Below are positions 45,301 to 56,552 of a stretch of DNA of 64,000 nt, in pieces. Position 1 is the first letter of the stretch. Each line of letters starts with the position of its first letter. Both the position numbers and the translations under genes were made by a program. The notes below the pieces were generated by a model that saw nothing but the letters and a program-made list of their open reading frames with translations, searched no databases and was not told the DNA's origin. The stretch lies in NCBI GenBank assembly GCA_018287875.1, contig JAGVVL010000017.1, positions 1,426,001-1,490,000 on the forward strand. The letters are read 5' to 3'. Origin of the DNA: Nigrospora sphaerica (Eukaryota; Ascomycota; Sordariomycetes; Amphisphaeriales; Apiosporaceae).

Positions 45301-46024
45301 GAGACGTCGTCCGGCGCAGGCTTTCCAAAATACTGAGCCACCAACATGTAATAGCGAGACGCCACTGGGACAACCAACGCCGGTTTCTTTTTGGCAAGGC
45401 GAATCAATATACCGAGCAGGTCCTTTGACGTGCTTGGCGAGCGTCTGTTAGGGTACCTTTGTCAGTGGCTGCATCTCCGGGTAGGTATGATCGGACAAGG
45501 GTACCGGCATACTTCTCTAAAGCCGTGACCAGCAACCCCGCGAGATTCCCCCACTGGTACTCCTCGAGCTGACACGAGTCCGTGTCCACCATATCCCGGG
45601 CCCACTGGTCCAGCCGCCGCTGATCGTCTGCCTCGGAGGGGTTGAAAAGGGCCAGCAGGAGCGGGAGGGCCTCCTTTGCTCTCTCGGTATCGCGGGTATG
45701 GCGTCCATCGGACATGACCGTGTCCTCATCGCTTGGTGCACTGCCCGAGTCCTGGTATATTTGATCCCAACGCTGGCAACGTAGCGCCCTGGCTTCCCTG
45801 CGTTGGCGGTGCCCTCGCCAGACCCTCTGCAGCTTTTTGGCAGCAGCCAGCTCCTCGCGTTCCCGCTGGCGCTTCTCTCGATCGGCTTGGGCCTGTGCTA
45901 CCGACTTGGATGCACCTGAAGGGGCGGGCACCCACGTGGAGTTTGCCCAGGGATTTGTGTTGCGCTGGCCGCTGAGGTTGACATTCCGGGGCCGCCTTGA
46001 GCTCCCGGTGAATGTGGTGAACAT
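42319..46024 (-). CDS. HUL5: HECT-type E3 ubiquitin ligase, Hul5/UBE3C family
   Basis: Four exons (46024-45513, 45444-45230, 45174-44712, 44656-42319) encode 1175 residues in consistent phase. Hul5/UBE3C is a proteasome-associated ligase that extends ubiquitin chains on stalled or misfolded substrates. The N-terminus has the family start (NLSGQRNTNPWANSTW), a charged coiled coil and an IQ-like motif (KKLQRVWRGHRQRREAR). The middle is helical. The HECT domain fills about the last 380 residues, with FVDQFDQPEAGIDGGGVTKE, LFVANSQNLLYPNP and FLGRVVGKCMYEG. The catalytic Cys is C1143 in TCVNLLKLP, 32 residues from the end; the tail ends GFDLS. Intron 1 (donor GTATGC) is needed to join ALEK to RSPSTSKDLL. 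Intron 3 uses a CAAG acceptor, which is less usual. Confidence 0.92.
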
Positions 46025-47817
46025 GGCGGGCGATATCGGAAAGGGAAAGCAGCCGAACCGGGTGTCGGAAGCCTTGTCGATGATGGTATCGGCAGTGGTG
46101 TCGGGCAGTGCCGGTGGTGCCGGGGGCGCCGGGGGTGCCGGTGGTGGGTGTGCGGTATGCGAGGAGGAGGAGCAGTGACGGCGACGGGGTAGTCTGCTTG
46201 TTGAAGATGCAGCGGGATCGAGAGAAGGTGAGCAGATGGGGAGAGATTAGTTGAGATGGATGACGGCGAGACACCAAAAAGCAGGACCGGTACCGGATAG
46301 ACGCAGGTAACAGTGACAACGGGGTACCCAGTCCAAGTATGCGAGTGTGGTTGGAAAAAGCACGAGGGCCCGGAGATTCATAGAGTCCAGTGAAACAGTC
46401 ACGACCAGAGGGGAGGGTGAGGGTGTTCACACCTTTGCGCGGGATGGACTTTGCGCATCGGAGCAGTTGCGTCGGGGGCCAAAGGCAACAGCGGCAACAC
46501 AGACACACTTAAAGTCGGCCGGCGGGGGTTCGGGGTAGTGAGCGGGCTGGAACTCGAGGTTCCGAGTTGCAGGCAGAGAGGGAGGGTAGGTACATCTGCC
46601 TGGACCCGAGAGCTTGTACTCTCTGTTAGGTATGTGCATGTAGAGCCCCAAGTTAGGTGCCCTAGACATGCCTGGGGGCCACTGTCCTAGCGCCTCTTTG
46701 CCTCTGCGTCCCTGCAGCTGTAACGGATTGCTTGCCCCTCGAAGGCACTCGAAAGGCGGCGGCTTCTGGCCTTGGGACAGGGGTCCGACGCCCCGAGCCG
46801 GGGTAGCTCCCCACCATGACGACAAAGTTGCCGTTACCGATAACGGGAGCTGATGGATGGTTCCATCTCCATGTGCTTCCATGCTTGTTATATGCATAAA
46901 GTAATCTGCGCCGTCTGTATCTAACTACCCGTCTGCCAGAGTCGGTCTGTGTCTGCCCTGCTATTTTTGAGACGTGTAAAAGTCCTAGCATCAAAGACAA
47001 CCAAAGTCCCTTGGTTTCTATGTTCCTACCTTAGCCTGGGAAATATAGGGTCCAGGCCGGATGAGCTGGAGGCAACGCCGTTGATACTATATATTAGTGT
47101 ACCACTACCCGGACTCCATGTCTGGAAACGGACGCTTTTCGGCTTTTCCAAGCTATCTGCAACATGTGACCCGATTTCCCAAGACTACGCGATTACCAGG
47201 AAGGAGGGCTCCCTCCTCCGACAGCTGCATCTCATAACGATATGGCCTTGACGAAAATCCCAACAGATGATCCGTACTTAATCACCCAAAACTAAAGGCA
47301 CCGTGGATGAGTAGGCAAGTGGTTGGTGATGGCGAAGGTTCTATGCCTGGACGGCACATGGAAACCATGAGCAGGTTGAGGTTCTCCGCTGCCTGGATTT
47401 GGTTAATGCCTCCTCGACTGCCTCCTAAGTCGCGCCCTATTCAGTGTGTACCCAAGCAATTATTAAACTCCAACCACTGCCTGAGAATTACATGTTTGGG
47501 TATTTCTGAGCCGGGATGTTGCGATGGCGGCATTGAAGGCACCTTTTTGGTCAGTATCGACCATCCATCCCGCGGCAGGACCAACAACACCTTCATTCAC
47601 CCCTTTCTCTGGCTTCTTTCCAAGTCACACTTACTACAACCGCTGCCAGCCGCATATGAGTGCTCCTGCATGCCCAGATATATAAGATGTTCTTGGTCCT
47701 GAACCCAGGTCCGGTCCTCGTCTTCGCCCACTCCAATCCAACCTGGCTTGCTTCCCAGGAGCATCTTCGAGCGCGGGAGGCCCAGCCACCACTGTCCCCT
47801 TCCAACCGACCGTCACC
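46025..47817. other. Divergent intergenic region
   Basis: About 1.8 kb between the HECT ligase start (-) and the small secreted protein start (+). The stretch 46,090-46,140 is a GGTGCCGG-type repeat just upstream of the ligase start. The part from about 46,880 to 47,700 is more AT-rich than the conserved neighbourhoods. No gene is supported. Confidence 0.5.
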
Positions 47818-48402
47818 ATGCAGTTGTTCGCCGCTTCCCTGCCGGACCTCTGGTTGCTCCTGGCCGCCGTCGTCCGGGCCGACTTCTGGCTGAGCCAGTG
47901 GGACCGCTCGTTCACGGCCGGTTACGTTTTCACGGCCGAGCACCCGCAGTACTGCACACCGGAGCTGGGCGACGGCCCCGAGTACTGGGGCCGCAACGAC
48001 GTCAGCGGCGACAAGCTGGGCGTCCGCTTCGAGGGCCCTTGGGGCGACCCGGAGACCGTCGAGTTCAACACCCTGGAGCTCGGCCACTACAGTAAGTACA
48101 GCCGGGACTTACTGCATCGCTACCATGACCACCCCATCCGCTCTTCCTCACGTTCCTTGGCGTTGTACCGCGAGGTCTGCCGGTGAGAACGAAAACATGA
48201 AATCATCCGCGTCAGCGACTGACCACCTGTGCTACCAGCTATCTACAAGGACCGCGAATACCAGATATATGATCTGTACGACAGGGTGAAGGGAAAGTGC
48301 GTCGTCGATCAACAGTGGGAGTGGGACTGCCTCTATAAGAACTGGGATCATTTCACAGGCAGTTCCGTCTTCGGCTGCACCTCGGAGGAGATCCACCTCT
48401 AA
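47818..48402 (+). CDS. Small secreted cysteine-containing protein, unknown function
   Basis: Two exons (47818-48091 and 48239-48402) encode 145 residues, with a GTAAGT...CCAG intron. The N-terminus (MQLFAASLPDLWLLLAAVVRA) fits a signal peptide with cleavage near residue 21. The mature part of about 124 residues is rich in Trp, Tyr and Asp/Glu and has four Cys (YCTPE, KCVVD, DCLYK, GCTSE), enough for two disulfides. I recognise no domain. Size, secretion and Cys content are those of fungal secreted effectors or surface proteins, which is an inference. It has introns and good codon use. It sits isolated in a sparse region next to another unknown gene. An alternative exon 1 end cannot be excluded. 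Confidence 0.7.
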
Positions 48403-49093
48403 GACGTCCACGGTAACGACGACCGCCGTTGTGGCCCGTTCCGGCCCGAGGCCGTGGCAAGGACGATCCGGGGCGGAACGGGGGCTATGCGGCTGCAAGG
48501 CCCAGAAGTTAACGTCCTAATCCGAGTAGAAACTCTCGTATGAAGCTCTCTGGGGGTGGGTGGCTTAGCCGTCGGTGATCCAGCGGCACAACAGCCCGTC
48601 GGAAATCAAAGAATTACAAATTTGACCTGTATCAAGACTCACCTCCCCGTATCTTCAAACTGGTTCTGCCAAAATTTAGATCCCTAGGAGTGATTTCGTG
48701 GTGCTCATGCGCGAAAACACGGTCAACCGGGTCAGACTCTAACTAACCCTGTTTAAGTATCCAGGTATGTACTTTAACTATGCACATCGCCCATGATTAG
48801 AAATTTCATGGCTTGCTAAGGGATCGCGGGACATGGCGGAGCACGGGTATCCAAGGCGACTCACGGGAAGAAGACGGTTTAGGGATTGGATATGTCCGAA
48901 CCGCTTGGCAATGGACAGGTTACAATTAACGAGAGTCGGGAGGAGCGAGGAGGTCAGAGTCAGCTCTCCGTGTGACGGTCCCCCGAACCCCTGCAGGGAA
49001 ACCTTGCCTCCGGGAATGCCCAGGGCCACGGAGATGTTGTGCAATGCCATCAGTGGTGCATCTTGCAACAAAAAACAGCGGCAGTGTCACCGC
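48403..49093. other. Intergenic, convergent between two unknown genes
   Basis: About 690 bases. The part 48,590-48,800 is AT-richer with T- and A-rich words, as in 3' untranslated regions. No other feature was seen. Confidence 0.5.
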
Positions 49094-49668
49094 TTACAGG
49101 TTCTTCTTGGGGCTGATGGCGATGCTGCCATCGTTGGAGTTGAAACTGACACTCTCCCGGGCGGTCGACCCGCTGCTAGTGCCGGACTCGGTGCCACGGA
49201 TCTGGAGGCCCAGGAGGTCCAGTCCCGCCTCGTTGGAAGCGGAGACGTGGTGAAATGAGTCCTTGACTCGGTCCTTGGCTTCGCCGTGGAAGCTGGCATC
49301 GAGGCACGCGTCCTATCCGAACAGAATCGGGGTCGGCACGACAAAAGCACCGGCCGCGGGACACGCCTTCTACGAAGGTGATGTTTTCACGCAGGTTCAG
49401 GTGGTCCCACTGAACCCGGGTGGCGAGGAGGGCAGCGAGCTCCTGGATTTTGAGCGTGATGTCCATGTGCTCGAGCTGCTTCTCCAGCGCCTCGGTGGCC
49501 TGCTTGGGCTCGGCGTTCTGTTCCGAGACGTTGCTAAAGATGGCACAGATCTCGTTGCCCGAGCGGCTCGTGGCTGTATGGCGGTTGATGTCTTCAGTCC
49601 GGCCGTTCGGATGCAGTACGGGGGATATCAAAGAGCGAGGGATATTCTTGGTAGGACGTGATGGTCAT
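49094..49668 (-). CDS. Short hypothetical protein, three exons
   Basis: Inferred exons are 49668-49620, 49573-49374 and 49312-49094, giving 155 residues in consistent phase. Introns use GTACTG...CAG (46 bases) and GTAGAA...TAG (61 bases). The protein starts MTITSYQEYPSLFDIPPTSR. It has a helical middle (QATEALEKQLEHMDITLKIQ and ELAALLATRVQWDHL) and ends with a Ser/Gly-rich tail (SGTSSGSTARESVSFN) and ISPKKNL. No signal peptide, membrane segment or known domain is seen. The central exon is clearly open and coding-like, while the outer exons depend on my splice choices. It may be a lineage-specific gene. RNA evidence would be needed to fix the start. Confidence 0.5.
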
Positions 49669-51240
49669 GGTAGCTGTGTGCCCGGAATTTGGAACGAGCG
49701 GACGGAAGCCTCCGCTTACAGCCGTTTAGCTGCTTTCCCTTGCTTCGGGGCCAACTCTGAAACTTCGTGTGTAGTAAAGGACGGATCCGGTCTTCAGACG
49801 ACATCGCCAGATCGGAGCCGGCAAGAAGTTTGGAGCGCTAATTCACAGCTTGTGATACCCTGGTCGAGGCCCATAGCAACCTTTAACCCCGTTGCTTGAC
49901 GAGGGGCGCTCGTAGGTGCTTCCTAGTTAAGCCGGCATCGCCCCCCATTCACCATGGCCTTTACGAGTGCCTCCAGCCTGAAGATCTAATGGGTATCTTG
50001 GCCTATCATTGTCAGCTGTTGCGGCATTACCTGTAGGTCTCATGCGCCCTATCCCATGCAGCATGCCTCCTGGCCGCATGTGGATGCTGGTTGTTACGGA
50101 CCCTGTATACGAATACCAAACCGGTTGCCCCTCAGAGTGGCATGGTACGATACATGACTATCAGCCACCAAGGGAACCGCCCTCCGCTGAAAAACAACAC
50201 GAAGCTGAGAACCAACTCAGCCAATCCGAGGCAACGATGCCCTGAGAAGCTATGCGGCGGAGGCGTTATCGTTTCTCGAGTTGCGTCGGCCACCAGAGCA
50301 CACAGCGGGTGCCATAGGCCCATACTTGCTCACATTGATAGGAATCGTTTACATCTTGCAGATGCCAGTCTTGAACAGATGCGACATAGCCATCTGCAAT
50401 CCCTCTGTCATGCCCCAGCGGATTCACTGGACTAATACATTAGGTACTCAAGTATGTAACTCAGAAAGCAGGCTGCAGTCTGCCTATCAATTTGCCGTCA
50501 TCTAAGCGTAGACTTCACTTGGTGGGACTACCAGCGACCACTTACTTTGTAGCCAACGAGCGTACGCAATTCCCAAGAATTGCATTAAATAGATGCCTAA
50601 TGTTCGAATGAGCCCTATAGCGAGGTGGCTGCATAGCTGACATGTATCGACAAGGACTGCCTGTCGCGCAATGCTTCTATGCCGGCCACAAACACAAAAA
50701 CATAACGCCATATCCCCCGGTCCTGGTTGGCACCCCATAGCAATAGTCTAGCCGAACGTGCGCCGAGCCCATGCATCCGTCCTTGTGCGCAAGCGAGCCG
50801 CTGGGAAGCTCTAACAGAACGATTCCTACAAACTGGAGTCAGCAACAGTACACCCGAGGCGCCTCGGAGGTCGTACTTTGTAGCCTCCGTCCTCATACGC
50901 AGCTGGGACTTACCGTGATGCTTTGCCGTACAACTCCTGCCAATTCCGTAACGCAAAAACAAATGCTCCACCCTTGTTGCCCTTGAAAGCCTCGCGGCGT
51001 CAAAATGTGCGCGCGTGCGGTTTCTGAACACACCGATTCGAGGACTTGCCTCCGCAGTCGACATCGGCGGGCTGGTTCGCTGTGTGTACCGTTCTTCCTG
51101 GCGACCACAAAGTCGCCTTGGAGGCAGTCACTCCATCGCCGCCACTAGGTGGTCTTGGCGCCCAGTTCAACACCCTGGAGTGTTCCGAGGGCCAGGGGCT
51201 GAGGAAGGGGTCACGGCCGGGAGCCGGCACGCCTGGCCCT
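49669..51240. other. Intergenic, AT-richer than the surroundings
   Basis: About 1.6 kb between two minus-strand genes. Composition is closer to balanced than in the housekeeping regions. ORFs are short and on both strands with no similarity. No repeat family, transposon end or RNA gene was recognised. Confidence 0.5.
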
Positions 51241-53690
51241 CTACGACCGCCATCGGCCTTCCTCCACCAGTCTGTCGCTGCCGCTGCCGCCCCCGACACT
51301 TTGCCGGGAGGCCAAGTTGGAGCCGTAGAGCATTTCCATCAGCTTTCCCTTTTGCCGTGTGCGCACACCCTCCAGGTAGACGCCAACGTCCTCGAGACCC
51401 TTGACCTGCTCTTCCAAGCTGATGGTGCTGGAATTAACGCTGCGTACCAGCGGGCTGACGAGTTTCCGCCGTAGGCTCTCCAGGTTCGCCTTCAGTGTCA
51501 AGAGTTTGCCGTTGTGCTCGACGAGGATTCCTTTGTTGCGCACCGTTTTCTCGCGCACATTCTGAAGCAGCTGTCGGTTGCTCTCGTACTTCTTCACTTC
51601 GCCTGCGTTGGGACCCAGGATCCGGGTCCAGAGACTGGACAGCAGATCGGCATGCTTGTCGTCTTGCAGCGAAGATTCCCGCACGACGATGCGGGCCAAA
51701 TTCAGAAACTGCCGGTCGATGGACTCGAAGAGCCCGAAGAGGGCGAGGCTGTGCTGGAGCTCGTTGTTGATGGCATCCTCCAGAACACTCAGGAACTCGG
51801 TAAAAGTACGTTGCAAGGTGGAGCGTGTGCGCTGGGGGCCCGTCATCCCGAAAACGGAGCTTACGATGGAGCCCAATTTTGTTGGTGAACCCGTCGCGGC
51901 ATCTTCGAGAACGCCGGCGGTGCTAAGCAGGTTGTGGATGTTGGCAAAGGCGGTCGCCAGTGGCGGGCTGGGCAGTGCTTGTAGCTGCGTCAGCTCCCGG
52001 CGGGCCCAATCCATGACAATGAGGATGCCGTCAATGTCGCCGTCCACGTTGGCAAAGAACTTGGTGAGCTCGATGGCGAGCGTCTTGAGAGAATCACTCA
52101 GCTCATCGAGCGACTTGACGATGATGGGAGCGCTCGTCATGTTGGAACTGCGCACGCTTTCGCCCAGATCCCAGACGGCCACGCCGGTGGCCTGCAGGTC
52201 GCCTACTTGCGACACGCCGTTCTCCGAGTAGTAGATCAAGGGTTCGAAGGAACGAGCGATGCCAGCCACCTTGACCAGGTCCGGGACAGGGCGCTGGTCA
52301 GCCGGCACAAAGAGACTGCGAACCGCGGCCACTGAGAACAAGCCGACGAGGACAGCCAGGATCAGACTGGCCCATGAGCTCGTCACCGTACGAAGCTTGC
52401 CGCGCACGAATACGATGGCTGTTTCGATGGGCTCAGTGCGCTGCTGGATATCGGCGCGCACCGCAAAGCGGATGTCTATGGCTCTGTCAGTCCCATGCGC
52501 ACCAGCATAGACTTGACCTCAGTGACCTACAGTTGTCCCGGGCGGCCTCTGGGGACATGGAAGCCAACATGCTCTTGCGCGCCACCTGCGCCTCTTCCGG
52601 GGCGCCTTCTGTCGGCGACCCCGTCAGCGACTTCATCTTCACCAACGTCTCATCCCCGCCGGCACCCGGGTCGGGCGTTTGGCCCTTTTCGGGGCTTAGC
52701 GAGCCGGTAGGCAGGCGCGTTCTAATCGCCTGCTCGAGTTCGTCGGCGTCGAAGGGCTGACGCTGCCGTCTGTAGTACTCCTGGCCATAGTCCTCATCGT
52801 CGTCATCGTCGTCGTCGTCGTCGTCGAAGCGCCAGTCGGGGCGCGGGAAGCCCAGCATGTTGCCGTCGGACCTGCGCCAACTGCCAAAGTCGCGATCACC
52901 GTTTCCCAACCGACGCCAGGCCGGTGGGCTGTACCCACCGCCGGACAGAGAAGAGGCGGCGTCCATCAGATCGCTCGTCACGCTCTCCTGATCGAGATCT
53001 TCGGTGTGCACCGACGACCGCGCGAACCCCGAGCGCTGCGACGGGTACCGGATGAAGGATGGCGGCAGCGTCGGCGGCGGCGTGGGAAGCCCACGGAAGT
53101 CGTCGAGCGAGGCGTCGAGGCGGCGAGTGTCGTGCGTCGTCATCTCCAGTCACTGGCACCTCTTCGGGCTGAACGTGCCGAAAAGAGATGGAGGCGGAGG
53201 AGGCGGAGGAGAAGGTGGGGGAGGAGGAGCGCCGCTTCTTACGAGGAGAGCGACTGCCACTGCGGCGGCTGGACGCGGATGACGGGGAGAAGATCAGCTG
53301 GCGCAAACTAGGGCGGCTGCTGCTTTGCGCCGGCGAGGGCGGGTCGTTGTGCGCAAAGTCGGTTAACTGCAGCAGGGGCTCGTCGGGCTCAGGCGAGACC
53401 GGCAGCGCCCTTTGACGTTGTTCGTACTCGTGATATGAGTATTCGGGCTCGTTTGCGACAGGCGGCGCAACGTCGACTGCGTCGCTGCGCTTCGCAAACG
53501 ACAAGCGGGGAATGGCGTCGAAACCCGGCAGGCGAAAGGCGGGCACCAGGGCGGGGCAGGCGGTCGCAATCACCAGGTAGAAGAAGAGGAAGACGAAGCT
53601 CAGGACGAGCGACGCCAGAAAGGTGCTCGGCGCGATATTGATACTCAGCAGCGTGAAGTGTACGTGGTTATGAACCGCTATCAGAGACAT
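51241..53690 (-). CDS. Uncharacterised membrane/coiled-coil protein, apparent one-base frameshift
   Basis: The last exon (52475-51241) joins 52531 by a GTAGGT...TAG intron, giving NYIRFAVRADIQQRTEPIET. It has a membrane span (ASLILAVLVGLFSVAAV) and a long helical C-terminal part without known domain. Upstream the frame is open to an ATG at 53143 (615 residues if that is the start). A second open frame from the ATG at 53690 encodes a strong hydrophobic segment (STFLASLVLSFVFLFFYLVI) and a Ser/Arg-rich region that runs to the same place one base out of frame. Dropping one base near 53,134 joins VPVTGDD to HDTRRLDASLDDF and gives about 797 residues. No intron fits the phase: the GTAAGA donor near 53,231 leaves phase 1 but no acceptor matches. 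An Asp-run is encoded at 52,797-52,830. Function is unknown. Confidence 0.6.
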
Positions 53691-56552
53691 GGAGGACGGG
53701 GGTGTGGCGACAGACCCGGCGATGGACTTGTATAGTCAATCAGATAAGAAGGGCCTGTAAGTGCGGCGCAAGTCGCATTTGGGGAAAGTGGGAGAGCGAA
53801 CAAGGTCGGGCGAGGGGGCCGACGGGGGGGTGTTTGTGGTAACGGTTGCGCGCGCCAGCAACAGCAGTACACACAGTAGGCGGCGGAAACGGGGGGATGG
53901 GGAATGGGGATTTTGGAGGGGGGGAGGGGAGGGAGGGGTGGAGGGTTCTATCGGGGATAGCTTCTATTCCCCCTAGGCGGGATGTGATGAATGAGGGATG
54001 GGATGGTCTGGGAATGGATGGTCTGGGTTGGTGGGATGATCGGTCGGTCGGTCGGTTCTGGGTCTGGTATGGTGGTATGGGTACGGCCCGGTAGGTAACC
54101 GTTATCTCGTGTCGGGGCCTGCGATTCGCAGAGCCGAGGGCGGACGGGGTTTCTGAGGGAGCGACGAAAAGAGTAACGAGTTTCACCCGGCAGCGTCTTG
54201 CAGAAAACATGGGACAGACATACACACTACGACAGAGCGAAAGGGAGAGGGCACAGCACGTTAAATTGAAGAGGCTGGGAGACGATGGGATACATGGGGA
54301 GGTGAGGGCATGGGCGTGTCAAGCGGGATACCAGGCGCCGGCATGTCGCAGTTCTGTCAGTGCTTGACTTCTGGAGCGCGCGCAGCCAATCGTCTCACAG
54401 CGACGGGTAGACGATGCAAGGGCCATCCCGCCCTCGCCAGGTCGGAGCCCAAGGCTCGATCGCCTTGACGACAGGGCGTTGGGAAGCAAACCGTCTCTTT
54501 TTCTCTCTTCCCCCCGCCTCATTAGAACGGACCGGCAGACCCTACGCGAAATTCCAGCCGCGGCAACAAACGAGTGCCGTGTAGTTTGGTTGTTGTCGAC
54601 GTCGCCCGGTTCCCTTTCTGTTTCCTTCCGTGCCTCATCGTCATGATCCATCATCCTCGACGACCCCTCCCTTACCCTCCCTTCCCGACGGGCTGCCCAG
54701 TTTCGATTGGAGGGAGGCGGGGCATTCGATCACTTGATAGGGCACCGGAATCCACTCACACATGCAAGCTCTCTAACGCAACTCGCCAATCGCTCTCTAC
54801 GCGGTCTCGCTGGGGAACAACACAGAGTCTCTCTCACACACACACACCCGTGAACATCAACACACTCACACGGCACACCCGCACACCCGACCTATGACGC
54901 ATCGAGAGAAGCGGAGTTGGCAAAACCCCGCTTGTCCGCTGTCAGGCCCCATCGAGCCCGTTTCTCGGGCGAATAGTAGCTCGTCCGTCTAACAATATTG
55001 GACCCTGCTCACCAGGGCTGCTTTTCCTAAAGCATGTACCATCCATATGGATCCTGGCCTGCCCGCCCGTTCGCCTGCATGACCTGCTTCTGTGGCCTAT
55101 GAGCCTGTTACTGACCAGTCCCCCCCCCCCCACCCCTCTCCCACTGCCGGTCGGCCTGCTCAACATTCCAAAACAACAGGGTAGGGGAGGCTGCTCTGTC
55201 CGGGCCTCTTGTTCACTCGCATTCGGTCGCTCGGGACTTGCAAAGGCAAGGAAACTTTGGGCGCTGCCAGGGCTGTCTCGGGCTGCTGCCGTGATCGCCC
55301 CCGAGGCCCGAGAGTGGGGAGGGGTGGCAGATTCTAGTCTTTGATGAGCATGAGAGTGGGAATTATGGGCCAATATGCGGCCATCGTCACCGACATACTT
55401 TACGGGCCCGTGGGCACCGGCATGGATCCACGGGGTTGCTTTGCGTACCGAGTCTGCGAGTGTAAATCAACCACAAAGTATCGACCGAATGCTTATTATC
55501 CACCACGCTGCATGGAGCAAACGCAGAACGAGATACAAACTCGAGGTCCACGATGCCTCTTCTATTCACATCTACCCAAACAAACGAGCTGAATCCTCAC
55601 CGTATACCAAAGTACGTATTGCTCCCCATCCACGATAAGGGTGTACCTACCTTAAGGAGGGATGCAGCTGATGCCGAGAACGCGCTGTCGGTACCTGGAG
55701 GAAGACCGGCCTCGTGCTCTCCACCCCCTCGTCCTAACCAGGTCGAGGTAAGGAAGTACCGCACACGGGCATCCATGTCCTTGAACCGGGTGGGTAGAGG
55801 TACCTACATACGCACAAGTATGTCCGTACTGCGATCATCCCTACCCGATTCCTTCCTACTACCTAGTCCCCCCAGGACACCCGCAGTCACGCCGCGCAGT
55901 GAGGCAGACGCCCTATTCAGTAGGGCCGTTGGAACGGGCAGGACCACACCTGTGCGTGCGATCCATTGCAGCCGAGGGAGATCCTTGGTCCGCCACGTTT
56001 TGCGCCGGCTCGTCCGACCATATTGGGCCCTTGCCCCAAAACCCACTTGTTTACCTACATAGGTACCCAGGTATTTATGCAAACTGAAATTCCCACTGCC
56101 CGGGCTCAGCTTTGGGTCCGTCCCCCGTGCTCGGCCTCAAAGCAGACAGTCATGTGATTGATTACCTTGAGTGTTCCCACGTGGCGCCAGTCAGACCAAG
56201 GGGGAAGTGCAGGGGGGAAAGGGGTGGGAGGCGAGACAGAATATGGAATATCAGGTTCCAACCCGCCGTCGTGCCAGGAACCCAATCGTAGGCGGCCGGT
56301 AGGGCGTGTGCTGTCGGCGACGCTCGTCAGAGAGCTTTCATTTTCTGGAACACTGAATAGTCTATCGATGTGGCCCGCCTCCCGCTGCGTCCTGTTCCTA
56401 CATCCTCGCTCGTCGCACATTACGCAACGGACCCCAGAGCACCCGGAAACGGTAACGGCGGCAGCGCTGCACAGAAGATATGGTTTGATCAGGTGGGGAA
56501 TAGAAACGAAGCAAAGAGGAACACCTGTCGCGTAGCAATGCATGACAGGCCG
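53691..56552. other. Intergenic, upstream of the membrane protein gene
   Basis: About 2.9 kb. It contains G-rich runs at 53,890-53,940, a (CGGT)4 microsatellite at 54,041-54,056, a CA run at about 54,834-54,847 and a C-run near 55,121. ORFs on both strands are low-complexity and unsupported. Part is the presumed promoter of the membrane protein gene, and the right end is the 3' flank of the stress-protein gene. Confidence 0.5.
54041..54056. repeat. (CGGT)4 microsatellite
   Basis: Four perfect CGGT units in an intergenic region, with degenerate GGTCTGGG and GGTATGG words on both sides. Confidence 0.8.
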
